From positions 4,125,264 through 4,189,263 of the forward strand of contig NC_092583.1 of the NCBI RefSeq assembly GCF_037975245.1: a stretch of 64,000 nucleotides of DNA, written 5' to 3'. Shown here in pieces: positions 11,220 through 23,209 of the stretch. The first letter of the stretch is position 1; each line of letters starts with the position of its first letter. A program made the translations under genes and the position numbers. The DNA comes from Apostichopus japonicus. Its lineage: Eukaryota > Echinodermata > Holothuroidea > Aspidochirotida > Stichopodidae. Below the pieces are notes generated by a model that saw nothing but the letters and a program-made list of their open reading frames with translations, was not told the origin of the DNA and made no database searches.

Positions 11220-11510
11220 GTTTCATCTGAGTGTTTTGGTAACATTGTTAAGGTTGTCAAAAAAAATGTGATATTCAGTCAATTTTTGTCTCAGGAAAAC
11301 CACAAAATATAGATAGAAAGATAGATAAAATTATGAAAATGAAGATTCAAAAGCAAAAACCCTTATATCCCCTCCTTTAAGACCCTTCCCACTACCCCCT
11401 CTCCTTAACCCCTCCATTAGACCTCCCCAGGACGGAAATCGGCCAAGATTTGCGCCCAACAAAAATACCTCGGAGCCGTATCGCATGTGTTGCGCGAAAT
11501 TGCAGGTATA
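11220..11510. other. Anonymous AT-rich sequence
   Basis: A short GATA-type simple stretch lies near 11310 and a C-rich stretch near 11370-11430. No gene or element boundary is recognised. Confidence 0.35.
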
Positions 11511-11514
11511 AAGG

Positions 11515-11752
11515 CCGGGTCACATCTGCGCGATTCAACACGCGATTCAACTCGCAACTAAAATCACGCGAATCAGAAAAGTTGCTTCTGAGAAGTTGCG
11601 CTGATTAGGACATTGCTCTATTGCAAATCAACCCAAATCGACGGCGCAACTTTTATTGCGCAACAAGTTGATACCCGTGTCTAACTACGCGATTCAACCT
11701 TCAATTGTATTGCGAGTTGAATCGCGTGTTGAATCGCGCAGATGTGACCCGG
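11515..11752. mobile_element. 238-bp MITE with perfect 43-bp inverted repeats
   Basis: The left arm 11515-11557 begins CCGGGTCACATCTGCGCG and is repeated without mismatch as the inverse complement at 11710-11752. Each arm itself contains two direct CGCGATTCAAC copies, and more related motifs lie inside. There is no coding capacity. The superfamily is not clear because the duplication cannot be fixed; AGGTA occurs close outside both ends. Confidence 0.85.
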
Positions 11753-11759
11753 GTTTTAG

Positions 11760-12290
11760 GTAGATAATATTTACCACGTATCCGTTTTTCATTTCAACTG
11801 CGCCTGTTGCGATCCAAGCAGAAACATGATCATTAAATATAATATACAGTCAGTCGTGTGATTTGGCAGCAACAGAAGAATACAAATTGTCAACCGCTAG
11901 CCAGGCAGGGATCACGATCTCTGAGACGGTACAGCTGGAAACAAAGCCCATGACAACAATATGCGGCTTAATTTGCAGTACAATAGAATAATGGTATATC
12001 GTCTATGCCTGACTTTGACCTGTTTATGACATTGCAAGAGAATAGATTCCAGCCTGTCTACCTCGCCGTGGGTGCAGGGTTCAAGTTTGACGGGTTTGTA
12101 TTGTCTATTACGTAATATTACACATGGCGGTTATACTCCGAGCTATAGATCATCGTTTTAGTGTCTAAGCTTTCAATACGCGATCTTTATCACAATATAC
12201 TTCAGCGTATATAACGTATATTATATGACCATTGTTTGCCGGGAGTGATATTGATTGAAGCCATGCAGGTGACATATAGGTACCGTAATA
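11760..12290. other. Anonymous sequence, nothing recognised
   Basis: No open frame longer than chance, no simple repeat and no recognised element end. Confidence 0.4.
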
Positions 12291-12295
12291 TTCAT

Positions 12296-12480
12296 ATTAA
12301 CCGGGTACGTCAAAAATATGACGAGTACATTACAGTAATCAAGATCAATCTTACAGATGACACAAGAACCGCCCGCTTTCTGTTATATATTTTTAAAGTG
12401 TTTACTTTGCGATCATAGCTGGTTACGTATTATAATAGGCATACGAACTGATAACACTAGAAGATATAAACGGGCTCTGT
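12296..12480 (+). repeat. Dispersed repeat shared with 19090-19245
   Basis: Blocks such as AACCGCCCG, AAAGTGTTTACTTTGCGAT, AGCTGGTTACGTATTATA and AAGATATAAACGG occur in the same order and spacing in both places. It is an unclassified interspersed repeat, with TA-rich DNA next to both copies. Confidence 0.6.
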
Positions 12481-12574
12481 CGCTTGATCATTGATGTCCA
12501 TGCTAGAGGGTCTTTATTGTTTCCGACGTCCTTTAGGCTAAGAATTATAACTCACTGCATGTTACAGTGGAACA

Positions 12575-12735
<161 letters not shown>

Positions 12736-12793
12736 GGTTGGCGTCTATCTTGGCGCAGAGTGCTTTATGTCCAGTGGACAGAGCGGAATATAT

Positions 12794-13262
<469 letters not shown>

Positions 13263-13265
13263 ATA

Positions 13266-13573
13266 AATGAAAATCGTAATGAGTTGGAAAATCTAGAACA
13301 GTGAAAAAACTTTCAGCCTCCACCGGGATTCGAACCACGGGCCTCCCGCTCTGTACGCGGAAACCCTAACCACTAGGCTATGGACGCTGATTGTATGTCC
13401 AGAGGTTCGAAACCGGTAAGGAAGATCGTAATTCCACTGTAGGCGTTTGTCACCTATATCGAACAATACTAGTTCTGTTTTTGGTGACATATTTTGCCCT
13501 ACTCTAGAGATCAAACATGATGCTATCCAACTCGAAAATCATTTGTGATTCCTAAAGCCGGATCTCGAAAGAG

Positions 13574-13576
<3 letters not shown>
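13266..13576 (-). repeat. tRNA-related SINE family 2, copy 1
   Basis: On the minus strand a tRNA-like head reads CATAGCCTAGTGGTTAGGGT (A-box type) followed about 35 bp later by GGTTCGAATCC (B box), then a GGAGGCTGAAAG body to an end at ATTTTCAT beside a TA tract. Sequence shared with the copy at 53798 extends upstream of the head to about 13576. Together the boxes are an internal RNA polymerase III promoter. The copy at 53798-54095 is closely similar. Confidence 0.75.
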
Positions 13577-13607
<31 letters not shown>

Positions 13608-14130
13608 GTACGGTGGTTTTGACCTCGCAAGGGTACTCGCATATTCAGAATCAGACCTGGCAATCGTAATCTCCCTTTTCGGGGATGATCCTTAACACCC
13701 CCCCCCCCTCCCTCTCTCCCTCTAGTTGTATAGTCGACGTTGGTCCACCTTGCGTCGTTATCAGATCTGTGGAATGCGTCTGCAGGGTTCAGCTTTATTA
13801 AGTGTAGTGCGCGTGCGCTCTACAATATTGACTAACTACTTGCCAAGTGAACAATACGTCAATACCTACATGACTGGACGTTGAAGCTAAGTTTCGTATC
13901 ATCTCTGTACATATGCAGTTTCAGAGGGCTAGCTGCGCAGGCAACTTATTCTGAGCCACAAGCTCCTTCACTTTGTAGGTACCTTCATGACTATATACAC
14001 CCTGGTGTGTTGTCCGCCCCCCAAAAATGACACAATGAACAACCGAAAAGTTCTTCCTAATACTGCCAGCACTCCACGCGTACTACAATACTGCGTATTT
14101 GCTGGCAAATGCAGTTCTACTTACCGTCTC
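13577..14130. other. TA tract, repeated motif and anonymous sequence
   Basis: A (TA)n tract lies at about 13577-13605, then a second copy of the GTACGGTGGTTTTGACC motif. A C-run lies near 13697-13708. No gene is seen up to the element at 14133. Confidence 0.5.
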
Positions 14131-14132
14131 CG

Positions 14133-14427
14133 CAGGCGCGTAGCCAGAAATTTGCCAAGGGAGGGGCGAACATGTTGGCAAACATATATCAGAGCCGTAG
14201 ATTCTGCATTGAAAACTATCTAAGCGTAGCGCCACCATAAAATGGCGGTACGCGTACAAGAAAAGTTTTGCTGAAAATGCCTCCCAGATCGCTGGAAATG
14301 GCACTTCCCAGGCCTTGTCAGTTGCATCTTAGCTTGAAATTACTAGCGATATCACAAAAGCATACAAAAAATATGTTCAAGGGGGGGCGGTTGCCCCCTT
14401 CGCCCCCCCCCCTTGGCTACGTGCCTG
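14133..14427. mobile_element. Short hAT-like MITE, 295 bp, near-perfect TSD
   Basis: The ends are CAGGCGCGTAGCCAG and its inverse TTGGCTACGTGCCTG. Flanks CGTCTCCG (14125-14132) and CCTCTCCG (14428-14435) match at 7 of 8 positions. The core copy starts at about 14217. G/C runs precede the right end. This is the shortest near-complete member of the family carrying this core and helps define it. Confidence 0.78.
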
Positions 14428-14435
14428 CCTCTCCG

Positions 14436-15300
14436 GTCAAAAAAAATCGGATTCCTCCTGATCCTGGGGTTCTCAAATGTGAACAATGCTCTATAGTGTG
14501 TGTTGTTAGTCGAGCTTATTAAGTTCATGAGCCTAAGGTGTTTTAATGGTTAATTGATCTATTAATAGCTTTCTGAAGATTGGAATAGAAAGATAAATTC
14601 GCCCGATAGCACGGTGACGTGTAACATTCCACAGCATATTAAAATAAAATGTTGAAGATAACGTTATCCTTTAAGGTATGGCTATGTGTTTGCAGTATAG
14701 TCGTACACGTGATATATTGACATGGGCCATAAATTAAATGTTTGGAATCTCATAAAGGTTATTGAATCTAGGCTATACGCCAACTGATGAAGGCTAGGCC
14801 ATGTGTGTTATGGTGAATCTTTGACATTCAGGTTAGTACAACTTGCTGTTCAAAGCATTTTCATTAACACAAACACATGGTGGTATAAATGTTGATATAA
14901 ATTGATATTAGGCACACGTTCCTTAACAATTATATTAAGAGAAACAACTCATTTTTGATGTCACACATGGACAAGACAAAAAATTGATGGTCTGTTTCTT
15001 TGCTGAGAATTGAAATGGATTCCTTTTATTTGTATGATGATCAGAGGTTAGAGTCTAAATATGGTGTCATGAAAAGTCCGCGTTTGAATTATACAAGCGT
15101 ACATTAAATTTAGATTCTTTAAATTTTACAATTTTACAATCAAAAGTTTGACTTTGACCCTTTCGCACTACGACGGCTGCATGGCTATAAGTGTTTGCCT
15201 GCTGTAGTTTTTATTGTTCCCGAATCATAAATCATTTTAATTTTCAAAGAGGACAAAAAGCATTCTTCGGTGTAGTACATGTTATATGTGTCATAATAGA
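14436..15300. other. Anonymous AT-rich sequence
   Basis: No gene, simple repeat or recognised element was found. Confidence 0.4.
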
Positions 15301-15304
15301 TTAC

Positions 15305-15564
15305 GTCTATGGCAAGCCATATGGGACAACACCGCATAATGTACCCGCTCGTATTAATACGAATGATACACACGTATTAATTCGAATACATACGCGTATT
15401 AAATCAGACAATAACTGGCATGTCTCATAGCTTTCACAAACGAGTTCCAAGAGTGATCACATTGTAGTCTCGCCAGTGCAATACATAAGAGATTGCAAAG
15501 TTAGTCTCTATTGACGTAAACCCAGGCCAAACGTATATGGCAAGCCACGAGGGACAAACACCGC

Positions 15565-15645
<81 letters not shown>

Positions 15646-15900
15646 GTATATATATATATATATATATTTAAATATATATATATATATCCGCGTATTAGCT
15701 TGAATATATCCGCGTTTTAATTTGTATTAACTCGAATATATATTCTCGTGCATATTATTTGCCAATAATAAAGGTGTAAATATATCCGCGTATTAATTCG
15801 AAAATAAACACGTATTAATATGAATATATATGAGGATAAATTCGTATACATATGAAGATTAATCCGAATTATACACGTATTAATTCGAATATATACAAAC
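15305..15900. repeat. CGTATTAATTCGAATATA minisatellite with embedded (TA)n
   Basis: Degenerate units close to CGTATTAATTCGAATATATA recur at about 15345-15410 and 15688-15900. A TA tract lies between (about 15570-15688). The 33-bp phrase starting TATGGCAAGCCA occurs twice, at about 15309 and 15538, and ends ACCGCATAAT both times. TATGGCAAGCCATATG also begins the small inverted-repeat element at 36927. Confidence 0.7.
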
Positions 15901-15949
15901 ATATAAAAACGGATGCCTGCGGCTCCCAGAGGGGCATTCCCAACATAAC

Positions 15950-16150
15950 GATGATGTGGAGGTCAAAGGTCATTTGAAAAACCTTGTAAACACGATATCT
16001 CAAGAAGGGAAGCTTAGACCAATCTCATATTTAGTATGAAGTTGTGACACGTTAAGTACAAGAGGCCTATTGCTTTTTCGTGGAGGTAAGAGGTCATTTG
16101 GGGTCACCAGGGGTCAGATATGGTGGAAACCTTGTTGTATAATCTACTGT
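15950..16150. repeat. Dispersed repeat with AGGTCAAAGGTCA motif
   Basis: Phrases of the type GAGGTCAAAGGTCATTTG occur at 15958 and again, degenerate, near 16083. A related repeat lies at 38810-39000 in the opposite orientation. Positions 15960-15972 are an exact direct repeat of AGGTCA with one-base spacing (DR1). Confidence 0.55.
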
Positions 16151-18320
16151 ATCTCCCATCGACCAGCATATCAGACATGTGCGTTACGCCTCATTAAATT
16201 AGGAGAGGCTGTTGGCAAATTGGAAATTAGCTTAAGGGCATCCGTAGATGTGAATCAAGAATTCTCGACAAAATCTCCATTGACTTAAGTAAGTCGCAAC
16301 TTACGTTGCTGCATACATGCCTGTGCACAAAGGTGTGTAATGAAACATTGTGTTTGCAAATGCTTAATGTATTTGAATGGACGATATCATTGTGAATCAT
16401 CTGTATTATATCTTTGCTTCTGTCGTTGAAGTTTTCCGTCGTGTTTCGCAATTGTCGAGATTCAGTGCCAAATGAAAACTTTAAAAAGGTTTGGATGTAG
16501 TAACGTTGGGAAATGACCAGGCGCCGTTTAAAAAAAATTAATTGTCGTCTAGTTAGATCTTTTATAGGCTAACCAGGCGCAAAATCTTGGGGACCAGGGG
16601 GCTAAAAGTCTCCCGGCGCCTGCTTAATGTACGGCTCGTAAGTATAGCACATTGAGTAGAACTTAAAAGCCTGTTGTCTTTGGTAGAGATCAATCTGTAT
16701 GCTGAGTACAAGAATAGTTCCATCTCGGTCATCAGCTGCCAATGTGAATAGTGTTTGTCATATCCCAATGCTTTTTTTTTTTGCTGTACTACTTAGATTG
16801 AAGTATGTTGTTCATCCTGGCTATACCCTACAGCCTAGTGTGTCACATTTATATAATATTAGTTATGTAGCATCATTGAAACCACACTGCAGTTTTACCG
16901 TCTGGTTACAACAAGTGACGTTTCTCACTGTTAGACAGTAATTCAGACCGAAATATGACGACCAAGTCTGTATAAGATCCCACTCTGTGAGTGTTTGTTT
17001 GCAGGAAAAAATTCCATCGTTAGTATGCGTCAATTACTGCTTCTCATAGTTGTCGCTGCATGGGTATGAGCCACGTGGCCCTGGTACTGTTACATTCAAT
17101 CAATAAGTAAGGCTTATGACCGATTCCCTGCAGCAGTGTAGTCAGAATGGGTACCGTATCTATCTATCTTAGTGATGTAAGATACCCCAAAGATACGGTT
17201 TTATGTTACCAACATCATGCATGTAAGAAAAGAGATTTATACACAAGCTAGGTAGAAAAGCTGTTGAAACTCAGAGGTTATATAATGTAATTTAAGTTAG
17301 CTTACGTTTAACCTAACCTGTGTTCTAGTTCTACCACCATGTTTTTTTTTACAATTCGTTTTGTGAGTGTGCGTGCGTTATACGAATTTGCCCATTAGAT
17401 AAATGTTGTTGCGAAAGGCCTTGGTTATAAATGTAATAACTTTATAATATGGAGCGGTTTCCGTGGAAACTAATCTGTGCAACAGACATGATTGTCTTCC
17501 TTTTTCTTTTCTTTTTAATAATTTAACATGACCTATCGCCATGACTTACTATGCTCAAGGGGAGTTATTCCGTGAAAAATGGACAGGTGCATCAAGTTGT
17601 TCCATGTTGTTTTTGTATGTCACTGCTGGGTTTTTGTACTTTTCTCTGAATTACCTATAAAGCTTGTCCTGGAACTTATTATATAAAAGTACATATTCTA
17701 CCATGCCGATTTAGATATTTCCCGGTGGAGGCCACTTACAATAATGTGAAGACTACATTCGGTGGTGACGTTATGACACTTTGTCAACCTTTCTGCAAAC
17801 GAACTACTTTGAATTCGCCTTCATAAATTCCTCATAAATTCCTCCCCGTTGACTTGAGGGGACTTTTGTTTAGTGTCATAGGTTGCTAGATGAGACATGC
17901 ATAGACGTGCATATAGTTATAGAGGGTGGGAGGGGGGTGGGGGGGGTGGGGTGAGGAGTATAGCATGGTTAAATTCTGTATCATTATACGTAGTATAAAT
18001 TTGGCAATCGAAATGAATACCTTTAGGCTATGTATAAGACGGGGTTCTAGGCGAGTAAATCTTTGAAATTTGGCAGCACATGTAAACCAACGCGTCTACG
18101 ATTTCATCAATGATTAACTAGGGCCAGGCTGAGGAACGACTTTGCCGTCTTTGGTTGCTAATTAATCCACATTTCTCTCTTTCCAACAAGTTGTGAAGAC
18201 AGTTCTCTCTAATAAGCCCTTTAAGTAATCCTTTTTCTACTGTCTTGTTGCTGTTTTTGTTCATTTTTATGTTTTATTTGTCCATGTAAACCGCCTTAGA
18301 ATATCGTTTTAGTTATGGCG
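16151..18320. other. Long anonymous stretch
   Basis: No coding region recognised. A short pair of CAGGCGCCG inverted motifs lies at about 16519 and 16614, without clear flanking duplication. A G-rich run lies at about 17925-17955. Confidence 0.4.
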
Positions 18321-18323
18321 CTA

Positions 18324-18351
18324 TGTATATATATATATATATATATGTATG

Positions 18352-18410
<59 letters not shown>
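18324..18410. repeat. (TA)n microsatellite
   Basis: Near-pure TA with a few G interruptions. The YIYIYI frame across it is not a gene. Confidence 0.9.
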
Positions 18411-18795
18411 TTAAACATTAAAACTGATTTTATACATTGCCACTGTATTCCTGTACGCTTCTATAAAGGTACATTACATTTTCCCATTGTTCTTGCCATT
18501 ATCATGGTAAACTGTCACTCTATGTGATTACATTATCACCAATGTAATCACATTACTATCTTGTACTTGTTTAGATGTCATTGTGCGCATTCAAGGAGAC
18601 TCGCACCTAATCTTTACTGATCATTGGTCTATCACTTTATTGTGATATAGATTGCCGTGGTGAACAATTTCTAGAAATAACTACGAAATCTAATTCCATG
18701 CCCGGGTGTTTTTCTTTCTATATCAACTTGTTTGTTAAGAGATATTCTATATGAACATCTGAGGAGGCACATCAACTAAAGTAGCTGGGCGACCC

Positions 18796-18798
<3 letters not shown>
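18411..18798. other. Anonymous sequence, nothing recognised
   Basis: No gene or repeat boundary seen between two TA tracts. Confidence 0.4.
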
Positions 18799-18874
<76 letters not shown>

Positions 18875-18912
18875 TTATATATATAATATAATATATGTAT
18901 ATATATATATTG

Positions 18913-18993
<81 letters not shown>

Positions 18994-19015
18994 TTATCTA
19001 TATTTATATATCTTT
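18799..19015. repeat. (TA)n microsatellite
   Basis: About 215 bp of TA with scattered T/G substitutions. Confidence 0.9.
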
Positions 19016-19089
19016 ATAACCTGGACTTAGTGGTTTTTAAAGTTCTGCAACTTATCCAAATTCATCTTTTGCATTAAGTGGTCCTTATT

Positions 19090-19245
19090 GATAATACCCG
19101 GGTACATCACAGTCATAAAGATGACACATGAACCGCCCGATTTTCTTTAATATATTTAAAGTGTTTAACTTTGCGATAATAGCTGGTTACGTATTATATG
19201 CATAGTCACGAATGATAACACAAGAAGATATAAACGGTTATAAAC
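19090..19245 (+). repeat. Dispersed repeat shared with 12296-12480
   Basis: It holds the same ordered blocks as 12296-12480: GAACCGCCCG, AAAGTGTTTAACTTTGCGAT, AGCTGGTTACGTATTATA and AAGATATAAACGG. It also lies downstream of a TA tract. Confidence 0.6.
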
Positions 19246-19482
19246 AACAACAAACTTGAAAAAGGAACAATGTCGGTATAAGAAAATATTTTTCTCGAAA
19301 GACATGCATGTACCACTGGTATCACAACTAAAAACTAGAAAACGTTAACCATTTTTGGTCCCTACCCTAAAGAGACCACTTTGGTTGCATCTTTGCGCGG
19401 GAAATGCTTCTCTGTCAGAGCAGCCGAGTGAGTTTTTAGGGTCCCTGGAGTAGCATCTCCTTGGTTTGCGGTTATCATCTTC

Positions 19483-20166
19483 TTAAAGGCATTGAAGACT
19501 CGCCACAAACCGCATGCCGCCCTGTGGAAAAGTTAACTTTCCGGTGCTTGCAATTGATTTTTTTTTTCTTATTGCTACAAAATGCAGACAGTAATGAAAC
19601 GTGATACCTTGTTATCTTTTATCTGGACCTGAGATCAGGGAGTTCCATAACGCTTTCTAGTCACTTCGCCCAACAACCATTTCGCCCAACTGCCATTTCG
19701 CCCAATAAGCCTGGTCATTTCTGGTCATTTCGCCCAACCAGCCTGGGCGAAATGACCAGGCTGGTTGGGCGAAATGACCAGGCTGGTTGGGCGAAATGAC
19801 CAGGCTGGTTGGGCGAAATGACCAGGATGGTTGGGCGAAATGACCAGGCTGGTTGGGCGAAATGGTAAGGTTGGGCGAAATGGCAGTTGGGCGAAATGGT
19901 TGTTGGGCGAAGTGTCCTGCTTCCTCCATAACAACTCCCTGCATGCTGAGGTGTCCATCGCTGCTCTTTACACTGTGTTGTGGGTATTGACCGTAGCTGC
20001 ATGTAGTGACTATACACTAGTGTCTAAGTTACCGACGGTAGCAAATCTGTGTATATTTTCTGGGATCGATGGTGGTGTCTAAAACTTCTGTTACACCTCA
20101 GTCGAAACTAGGTCAGATAACCAGCATTAGACGTTTCTTTTTGCGCGAGTCTTCACACCATTTTAG
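19483..20166 (+). mobile_element. TTAA-flanked MITE copy 1, enlarged by an inverted-repeat array
   Basis: The left end TTAAAGGCATTGAAGACTCG and right end GCGCGAGTCTTCACACC match the MITE copies at 45782, 52134, 59677 and 61716. The final TTAA is mutated to TTTTAG. Those copies are about 370 bp; this one is about 680 bp because it holds the GGCGAAATG array at 19662-19914. TTAA at the ends is the target type of piggyBac transposons. The assignment is inference, as no transposase is visible. Confidence 0.75.
19662..19914. repeat. Palindromic TGGGCGAAATG array
   Basis: Four copies of CATTTCGCCCA (one as CACTTCGCCCA) run one way, then at least eight of TGGGCGAAATG (one as TGGGCGAAGTG) the other. 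The central part is 22-bp units ending CCAGGCTGGT. The outer spacers mirror each other (CAACAAC/GTTGTTG and CAACTGC/GCAGTTG), so the whole stretch can fold into one long hairpin. Frames that translate to repeated Pro/Trp/Phe peptides are artefacts. Confidence 0.85.
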
Positions 20167-20169
20167 CTC

Positions 20170-20940
20170 CTGCGTAGACGAAGAGACTGAAGTATAGCCT
20201 AAGCCATCAGTGATGGCACTGTAGAAATCAGAATGATCTGAGATGATGATTTGATGATTTGATCTGAGATGATGATTTGATTTAGAAATTTTAGGGAAGC
20301 TTATATCTAACGACATAGTTGACACATCGGTTCAGAGAAGTGCATGGTAACTAACATTCACCTTTTTTCTAGCTCAAATTCTAAGCTTACCTGTTAAGTC
20401 CTTGTTAATAAAACCTTTAACACGCGTAATGAGTATTTGAATCCGTCTGTTCTAAGCGTATTTGTCTTCTTTTTGGAGATTTTGATTGACAGTTATCGTT
20501 AAGTGTAAAGGAAATTGCGAAAACGCATGGCCCGGTTACATATAGTATAGGCCTAATACGTCCATGTACATATAAAATGAGCGAAACATGCGGTTCGTTA
20601 TTGTCTGACGTCACGTGATAGAGATGATTTGAATAGTTGATTGTAAAATATGAATAAGAAAGGTGTGGTGTGGATGCATAATTATTTGGGCCAACAAATT
20701 TTTCAATTTTTACGCAAAGGTTAGTTACTCGTTAATAAGGTTTCAATATGAGCGTTACTTTGTTTGCCACCAGAATATCCCTGTACTCTCCTGTGAGCTC
20801 ATTATTGATTAGTATCGATCAATAAATCAACAGCCATCTAAGCGTTACGTTAATAAGCTATACTGTCATTGATTTGAGTATTGAACAGTTTCAATCAATG
20901 ATTAATACTTAGCCAACCGTCTGAACCGTGCGGTTCTCTT
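20170..20940. other. Anonymous sequence with short ATGATTTGAT repeat
   Basis: A duplicated GATCTGAGATGATGATTTGAT phrase lies at about 20226-20282. No gene recognised. Confidence 0.4.
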
Positions 20941-20952
20941 TGCTTTCGTGTC

Positions 20953-21220
20953 ATAATAATAATAATATAAGAATTTATAAAGCGCTTTTATCCAGTTAAA
21001 AAAATTGCTCAGAAGAGCTGCAGGAGCAAAGTACCCAAAATGGACACAACAGTTATTAAACAAATGGATACGTATTCATGAAATAAGAACATCTTGAGTT
21101 CTTTCTGGAAAGTTGACACATGCTGGATTGTTTTCAGATGTAAGGGGAGACTGTTCCAGAGCTGTGGAGCTGATCTAGCAAAGCAACGTTCCCCATAGGG
21201 AGAAGTATCGAAGACATTGT
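20953..21220. repeat. Dispersed repeat with AATTTATAAAGCGC end
   Basis: It opens with an AATAATAATAATATAAGAAT-type tail and TTTATAAAGCGC, similar to the tail of the SINE at 25482 (GAGGATTTATAAAGCTC). The block GACTGTTCCAGAGCTGTGGA follows near 21149. I believe this is a common interspersed repeat of marine invertebrates, from memory and without a search. Confidence 0.5.
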
Positions 21221-21384
21221 CAAGATCGACTCTAACAGCTGATTCAACAATTTCAAAGGAACTTTAGGGGTACCCATAATATCACCATCATTCATTCGGT
21301 TATATACATTTCTTGGTTGTTGCTTAGAATCGTTTTTTGAGAGTTGCGCAATAAGCAGACGCGCAGCCAGACTTCGTGGTATGT

Positions 21385-21575
21385 GTGTTTGGGGGGGGGG
21401 GGGTGGGGGGCAATTGTCCCCATTAAGAGTAAGGTAGTTGAACTTCAACTAACGTTTGCAATTAATATGAACTTTCTTGACACCATTTGGACTGTACATT
21501 CTGTGACGATTTGCAATTTTAGAGGAGGAAGGGAAGACTCCGTTTTTTTTGGGGGGGGGGGGGCTGAAGGAAGGA
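21385..21575. other. Two poly-G runs in anonymous sequence
   Basis: G-rich runs occur at about 21391-21410 and 21551-21563. They resemble hAT-like element margins but I found no matching terminal repeats. Confidence 0.45.
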
Positions 21576-21719
21576 ATCCCCTATCCCATGTGAAAAGTTT
21601 GCTCAGTAAGGGGTCTTAGATGCAAAATGGGTACTATCTATGCCATCACTTAAAACTTGAAATATTGCCAACGAATATACAAATTCGTTCAAATCGTTGA
21701 GATAAATCTCGTTCTGAGC

Positions 21720-22380
21720 TTAATATGGCTATCGAGGTAAACCCTCTGGAAAGCTGTTCACTTCACACCGTGCTGTAAAAGTAAGTAACCAATACCGCCT
21801 ACATATTCTCCAAAAGAGGGCTATACGTCACATTGCTAATGCCCCACCACTTGAACATACTAGTGGAATATTCAAGTCCCTAAATTTATTAAAACTCGGT
21901 GATATTATAACAGTCAAGGTTGCTACCTTTGCTTACAAAGCATGGAATGGATTACTGCCAGTCACTTTTAATGACTTTATTTGTAGTAACAGAGTCTTAC
22001 ATAACCATCACACAAGACAAGCCAACAACGCTCATTGCAATTTTTTACCATAGTAACATAGGGAAATTCGGTCTTCGTAACAGAGCAATACAAATCTGGA
22101 ATGATCTATTAAAAAATTTGAAGTTCATAACTTCAAAACCCACATTCACCCGACATTTGAAAAAGGAATTTATTAACTCGTACTAGTAATATTTTATTAC
22201 TGTATAATATTATTACTGTATATTTAATCATTACGTATATTCTGTATTATAAATATTTGTTCATTTTTCTTTTCTTTTCTCACAGGGAGTCTCCTACCTT
22301 GTTAAGTCTTTTATGACTTTTTAGGAGACTTCCTTTCCCTTTGTACACAATTGGCGATAAAACAAATAAATGAATACAAT
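21720..22380 (+). mobile_element. CR1/L2-type LINE, 3' end only
   Basis: Broken frames encode the C-terminal tail of a non-LTR reverse transcriptase polyprotein: an RAIRHIANAPPL-like phrase, FKSLNLLKL and, in frame at 21920-22186, FGLRNRAIQIWNDLLKNLK followed by THTF-like residues and a stop. A 3' UTR follows with a stem (GGAGTCTCCTA pairing with TAGGAGACTTCC) and an A-rich end AAAACAAATAAATGAATACA. All upstream domains are missing. Assignment to CR1/L2-like is by recalled motif style. Confidence 0.65.
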
Positions 22381-22389
22381 ATCAATTAT

Positions 22390-23205
22390 AAATCGGCTGT
22401 TTATTTTGCGTTCGCCGATTATTGGCTGTTCACTTTTCGTTCCTGAAAATTTAGCGTATGGGAACTCCCCCATTAACAATTAACAATTTAACGAAAACTC
22501 CTTGATGGAATGTCTTCTTAAACAGGAACGTGAAAACTTAAAGGTAATCAGTCTTGCCCCAATTACGTCAGGTTTTTCTCCTACTTCTTTTTTTTTTTTG
22601 GGGGGGGGGGGGGGCCTTTTGTAATATAAGAAGTATTCTGTAGTTGAAATATAAAATGCAATTGTAAATAAAAAGTGTTCTTTGTATTAGAAAAAAAGTC
22701 AGACAAATTGTGCTAAAAGAATTCTCTTTATTTAAAATGTTCTCACATATCGTACTGTCATTTCATGTCCGTGCCCCCCCCCCCCCTCCCCCATCACCCG
22801 CAGATTGAACCCAGCTCGTTCGTCAACCGGTCTTAAAGTTTCTGCAAGTTGGGGTTGTAATATTCAAAAAGTATTTTTCTCTTAGTCTGTAAGTCAATAA
22901 GCAGCTTGGCGCAGTATTGTCTTGTGATGGATGGTAATTAACAGAAGATAAAATGAGCTATAAACCTATGTCAACTGTTCTTTTAAGAGTGAAAATATTC
23001 ACAAGTTAAAACCTTAAATGACATGAAGTTATACTGTTGGATTAAAAGTGACTTTTAATCCTTTAAAAACTATTCAGACTGCATGGACACTTTCGATAAG
23101 TATCGATTTATCACATGAGATACGAAAAGTCTTGATTGTGCTCTGTTTACATATTGCCATAAGGTTGTGCTATGTGACCCAAAACCAAAGCCCAATATCT
23201 CCTTT
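22390..23205. other. Region 3' of the SLC35G1-like gene
   Basis: A T-run next to a G-run lies at about 22588-22614 and a C-run near 22774-22788. On the minus strand an AATAAA at 22727-22732 could be the polyadenylation signal of the gene at 23210, about 480 bp past its stop. No other gene is visible. Confidence 0.4.
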
Positions 23206-23209
23206 CACC

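Noticed and set aside
13320..13400. A functional tRNA gene
   Set aside because: A- and B-box motifs are present, but no complete cloverleaf with a good acceptor stem is evident and the unit is repeated with a SINE body. The same applies at 25740-25795, 48938-49176, 56290-56345 and 58860-58922.
16519..16623. Small element bounded by CAGGCGCCG inverted motifs
   Set aside because: Only 9 bp match and the flanks show no duplication.
19657..20017. Repetitive proteins with HFAQPAWSFRPT-like units
   Set aside because: Three overlapping frames all stay open because the 22-bp DNA repeat has no stops. This is a repeat artefact.
19483..20166. CRISPR array from the regular TGGGCGAAATG spacing
   Set aside because: Eukaryotic context, spacers that are repeated and not unique, and an inverted layout. 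It is a minisatellite or hairpin.
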